Assembly: GCF_002090095.1 (NCBI RefSeq)
Contig: NZ_BBRJ01000002.1
Coordinates: 62,001-126,000, forward strand
Direction: 5' to 3'
Length of the DNA stretch: 64,000 bases
Source of the DNA: Demequina sp. NBRC 110053
GTDB taxonomy: Bacteria > Actinomycetota > Actinomycetes > Actinomycetales > Demequinaceae
Shown here: positions 61,262 to 64,000 of the stretch, in pieces
Numbering within the stretch: position 1 is the first letter of the stretch
How the letters are laid out: every line of letters begins with the position of its first letter
Program-made: the position numbers and the translations under genes
The notes under the pieces: generated by a model
The model's database searches: none
What the model saw: the letters and a program-made list of their open reading frames with translations, nothing else
Told to the model about the DNA's origin: nothing

Positions 61262-62970
61262 TGGGCGCCAAGCTGAACTCCGCTGCCGCTGGCACCGCCA
61301 ACTGGGCTGACGAACGCACCTCGATCGGCGGGTTCGTCAAGTTCTTCGCACGCAAGCTGTTCCCCGACCACTGGTCGTTCATGCTGGGCGAGATCGCACT
61401 GTACTCGTTCATCGTCCTGCTGCTGTCGGGCGTGTTCCTCACGGCGTTCTTCGTCCCCTCGATGACCGAGGTGCACTACGAGGGTCCGTACGAGACCATG
61501 CACGACGTCGCGATGACGGAGGCATTCGCCTCGACGCTCAAGACCTCGTTCGAGGTGCCAGGCGGCCTGCTGATCCGTCAGATCCACCACTGGGCCGCGC
61601 TGCTGTTCCTCGCGGCGATCATGACCCACATGTGCCGCGTGTTCTTCACCGGCGCGTTCCGCAAGCCGCGCGAGCTGAACTGGCTCGTGGGCTTCACCCT
61701 CATGGTCCTGGGCCTTGCAGCCGGCTTCTCCGGCTACTCCCTTCCCGACGACGTGCTGTCGGGCAACGGCCTGCGCATCATCGACGGCGTGGTGAAGTCC
61801 ATCCCGATCCTCGGCAGCTACATCTCGTTCTGGATGTTCGGCGGCGAGTATCCCGGTGTCGACATCATCCCCCGCCTGTTCACGATGCACATCCTGCTCG
61901 TGCCGGGCCTGATCCTCGCGCTGATCGCGCTGCACCTGTTCCTGGTCTTCCTGCACAAGCACACGCAGTACCCCGGCGGCGGCAAGACGCACAAGAACGT
62001 GGTGGGCCTGCCGCTGTTCCCCGTGTACACGGCGAAGGCCGGCGGCTTCTTCTTCGTCGTGTTCGGCATCATCGCGCTGGTCGCATCGGTGTTCACCATC
62101 AACCCCGTGTGGAACTACGGCCCCTACGATCCGTCACCGGTCTCCGCGGGCACGCAGCCCGACTGGTACATCCTCTTCGTCGACGGCGCACTGCGCCTCA
62201 TGCCCGGATGGCTGTTCGGGCTGCCGCTGGAGTGGGAGATCTGGGGCTACACGCTGTCCTGGAACATCCTCATCCCCGCGGTGATCGTCCCCGGGATCTT
62301 CTTCGGGATCATCGCGCTGTACCCGTGGCTCGAGGCCTGGGCGACGGGCGACAAGGGCGAGAAGCACGTGCTCGACCGGCCTCGCAACGTGCCGGTGCGC
62401 ACGGGCATCGGCGTCGCGCTGATCACCTTCTACGTGATCCTCGTCATCGAGGGCTCGAACGACATCGTGGCCAACCTCTTCCATCTGTCGCTCAACGACA
62501 TCACGATCTTCTTCCAGTGGGGCATCTTCATCATTCCGCCGCTCGCGTTCTGGATCACGAAGCGCATCTGCCTGGGTCTGCAGCGCAAGGACCGCGAGCT
62601 CGTGCTGCACGGCCACGAGACCGGCACCATCGTGCGCTATGACCACGGCGAGTACATCGAGGTGCACCGTCCGCTCGACGAGCAGGAGCTGTGGCTGCGA
62701 GTCTCCTACGACAATCACACCCCGCTCGAGATCGCTCCGGAGCTCAACGACCACGGCGTGGCTCGCAAGGGCTACCGCTGGGATCGCTTCAAGCAGCGGC
62801 TGTCACGCTTCTACTACGAGGAGCGCGTCGAGCCGGTGACGCGCCTCGAGCTCGAGGCGGCACACCACCACCACGACGCGCAGGGCGCGCACGAGGCCGC
62901 CGAGGCAGAGGAGTCGAGCGAGCGGCTCGATGACGAGTGGGAGCAGCTCGAGGACGGCGCCAAGCGCTAG
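61261..62970 (+). CDS. qcrB: Cytochrome b subunit of the bc1 complex (QcrB)
   Basis: QcrB (569 residues) carries the two b hemes and the quinol sites. Heme-ligand His regions include [21 protein letters not shown] and [18 protein letters not shown], with the [12 protein letters not shown] loop and a PEWY-like region reading PDWYILF. A C-terminal extension of about 130 residues after the last helix is polar and ends in a His/Ala/Glu-rich tail, as in other actinobacteria. QcrB is the target of bc1 inhibitors in mycobacteria. It ends at a strong hairpin. Confidence 0.95.
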   Translation: MGAKLNSAAAGTANWADERTSIGGFVKFFARKLFPDHWSFMLGEIALYSFIVLLLSGVFLTAFFVPSMTEVHYEGPYETMHDVAMTEAFASTLKTSFEVPGGLLIRQIHHWAALLFLAAIMTHMCRVFFTGAFRKPRELNWLVGFTLMVLGLAAGFSGYSLPDDVLSGNGLRIIDGVVKSIPILGSYISFWMFGGEYPGVDIIPRLFTMHILLVPGLILALIALHLFLVFLHKHTQYPGGGKTHKNVVGLPLFPVYTAKAGGFFFVVFGIIALVASVFTINPVWNYGPYDPSPVSAGTQPDWYILFVDGALRLMPGWLFGLPLEWEIWGYTLSWNILIPAVIVPGIFFGIIALYPWLEAWATGDKGEKHVLDRPRNVPVRTGIGVALITFYVILVIEGSNDIVANLFHLSLNDITIFFQWGIFIIPPLAFWITKRICLGLQRKDRELVLHGHETGTIVRYDHGEYIEVHRPLDEQELWLRVSYDNHTPLEIAPELNDHGVARKGYRWDRFKQRLSRFYYEERVEPVTRLELEAAHHHHDAQGAHEAAEAEESSERLDDEWEQLEDGAKR

Positions 62971-62989
62971 TCGCGATCTGGGCTCGTAC

Positions 62990-63024
62990 GAGAGGCCGGT
63001 CACCCCGGGGGTGGCCGGCCTCTC
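62990..63024 (+). terminator. Terminator after the ctaE-qcr operon
   Basis: Arms 62990-63004 and 63010-63024 (starting GAGAGGCCGG) pair over fifteen positions with one G-T wobble around a five-base loop, directly after qcrB. Confidence 0.8.
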
Positions 63025-63173
63025 TTCATCCCCCGAGGAATCCCCTGGCACCGACGTGTGTTGACACGCGAAGGTGCACCCTGCGGGCCGGTTCGCACGG
63101 CGCTAGGCTCGGGTGGTCACCCTGCTCAATCACTGCGTGGCGACCGCTCGCCACGCCCGAACCGGGAGGAACC

Positions 63174-63794
63174 ATGGCTGACTACACGTTGCCTGACCTG
63201 AGCTACGACTACGGCGCCCTGGACCCGCACATCGCGGGCGAGATCATGGAGCTGCACCACTCGAAGCACCACGCGGCGTACGTCGCAGGCGCGAACACCG
63301 CACTCGAGAAGATGGCCGCCGCGCGCGAGTCGGGCGACTTCGGGCCCATCGCCGGCCTCGAGAAGGCGCTCGCGTTCAACCTGGGCGGCCACACCAACCA
63401 CTCGGTGTTCTGGACCAACATGTCGCCCGACGGCGGAGACAAGCCCACCGGCGAGCTGGCCGCGGCCATCGACGAGCACTTCGGCAGCTTCGACGGCTTC
63501 CAGGCGCACTTCACCAACAACGCGATGACGATCATGGGCTCCGGCTGGTCCATCCTCGCGTGGGACAGCATCGGCTCGAAGCTGGTGATCGTGCAGCTGT
63601 ACGACCAGCAGGGCAACGTTCCCGTCGGGCTCATCCCGCTGCTGATGCTGGACATGTGGGAGCACGCGTTCTACCTCCAGTACAGGAACGTGAAGGCCGA
63701 CTACGTGAAGGCCTGGTGGAACGTCGTGGACTGGGGCAACGTCCAGCAGCGCTTCATCACGGCGACCGCGACCCAGGGCCTCATCGTCCAGTAG
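63174..63794 (+). CDS. sodA: Fe/Mn superoxide dismutase
   Basis: A 206-residue superoxide dismutase disproportionating superoxide in the cytoplasm. The metal ligands are His28 (ELHHSKHH), His76 (GHTNHSVFW), Asp160 and His164 ([12 protein letters not shown]). Whether it uses Mn or Fe is not decided by these residues. ATG 63174 has GGGAGGA three bases upstream. It lies alone between two hairpins, downstream of the respiratory operon, and TAGGCT at 63104-63109 may be part of its promoter. Confidence 0.96.
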   Translation: MADYTLPDLSYDYGALDPHIAGEIMELHHSKHHAAYVAGANTALEKMAAARESGDFGPIAGLEKALAFNLGGHTNHSVFWTNMSPDGGDKPTGELAAAIDEHFGSFDGFQAHFTNNAMTIMGSGWSILAWDSIGSKLVIVQLYDQQGNVPVGLIPLLMLDMWEHAFYLQYRNVKADYVKAWWNVVDWGNVQQRFITATATQGLIVQ

Positions 63795-63814
63795 GCCGCA
63801 CACCACTCCACGCC

Positions 63815-63844
63815 GCGGGGCGGGTCCGATCGGACCCGCCCCGC
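63815..63844 (+). terminator. Terminator after sodA
   Basis: A perfect 30-base palindrome with GCGGGGCGGGTCCG arms, starting 20 bases after the sodA stop. Confidence 0.8.
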
Positions 63845-63865
63845 CGTGCGTCAGCACGAGGACGA

Positions 63866-63871
63866 TAGGTT
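63866..63871 (+). promoter_or_regulatory. Putative -10 of a leaderless promoter (gene at the right edge)
   Basis: TAGGTT lies six bases before ATG 63878; no ribosome binding site is seen. Confidence 0.45.
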
Positions 63872-63877
63872 GTCACC

Positions 63878-64000
63878 ATGTCAGTCAACGCCCTGAGCGA
63901 CTCCAGTGCGCGCAAGCCCGCCTTGGCAGCGGAGCAGCGGTCGTCGCTGTGGCTGCTGCTGGCGAGCCTGGTGGTGCTGCAGTTCGGCTACCCGGTGACG
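63878..64000 (+). CDS. N-terminal fragment of a membrane protein cut by the window edge
   Basis: Forty-one codons are visible: a polar start (MSVNALSDSSARKPALAAEQ) then a hydrophobic helix (SLWLLLASLVVLQFGYPVT) at the edge. It looks like the beginning of an integral membrane protein. The family cannot be determined from this part. Confidence 0.6.
   Translation, partial: MSVNALSDSSARKPALAAEQRSSLWLLLASLVVLQFGYPVT

Noticed and set aside
63061-63110. TTGACA at 63061 with TAGGCT at 63104 as the sodA promoter
   Set aside because: The spacing of 37 bases is far beyond the usual 16-19, so the two hexamers cannot work together.

Overview
This is a very GC-rich, densely packed chromosomal window that reads as a member of the Actinobacteria, most probably Micrococcales (Demequina/Cellulomonas-like). 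Class-specific families point there: DUF3000, DUF3159, DUF4193, SepH, an Rv2175c-type regulator, DUF5998, class II DAHP synthase, PPi-dependent phosphofructokinase, a diheme QcrC and a Lys/Ala-rich sigma factor N-terminus. The order assignment is inference. I see no tRNA, rRNA, CRISPR array, insertion sequence or prophage. Nearly all the DNA is protein coding, and most genes start with either a clear Shine-Dalgarno sequence or a leaderless TAnnnT-N(6-8)-start arrangement. LAYOUT. 1-6.2 kb: trehalose synthesis from alpha-glucans (treY-treZ), flanked by a DUF1684 protein and ZapE. 6.2-10.9 kb: a D-aspartate-ligase-like ATP-grasp enzyme and 6-phosphogluconate dehydrogenase upstream of zapE, then a divergent DUF3000-RNase D pair. 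11-26.5 kb: a conserved actinobacterial housekeeping block with dxs, aconitase, an RNA m5U methyltransferase, an APC permease, twin TrkA/Ceo potassium-regulatory proteins, DUF3159, an OB-fold protein, dUTPase, DUF4193, inositol monophosphatase, SepH, two hydrolases and DUF5998. 26.6-38 kb: the topoisomerase IV-like subunits ParC and ParE, separated by PEP carboxylase, a ThrE exporter and a small surface module (class F sortase plus a secreted CHRD/EF-hand protein). 38-43.5 kb: small membrane proteins, a DMT exporter, the primary sigma factor and a DUF4192 protein. 43.7-64 kb: a block that, as I recall it, matches Rv2173-Rv2196 of Mycobacterium tuberculosis in order: a polyprenyl synthase, the Rv2175c homologue, the PASTA kinase PknL, aroG, plsC, a glucokinase, fadD15-like ligase, trpD, and ctaE-qcrC-qcrA-qcrB. 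A LysM transglycosylase is inserted there, and superoxide dismutase follows. HOW THE GENES WORK TOGETHER. Central carbon genes (gnd, pfp, glk, ppc, acn), the bc1-aa3 respiratory branch and envelope genes (ATP-grasp ligase, LysM transglycosylase, PknL, sortase, PlsC, IdsA, Dxs) dominate. MOST NOTABLE POINTS. The sigma factor gene has no canonical start at its ideal ribosome binding site: the codon there is ACG, and a 56-codon upstream ORF ends on that site. A five-unit 9-bp GTCACA-type array, resembling MtrA boxes, lies directly before the LysM transglycosylase. The sortase lies next to a probable substrate with an unusual Pro-Ile-Gly-Gly-Val-Gln-Thr-Gly C-terminal signal. I see no wholly new multi-gene defence or mobile system here.
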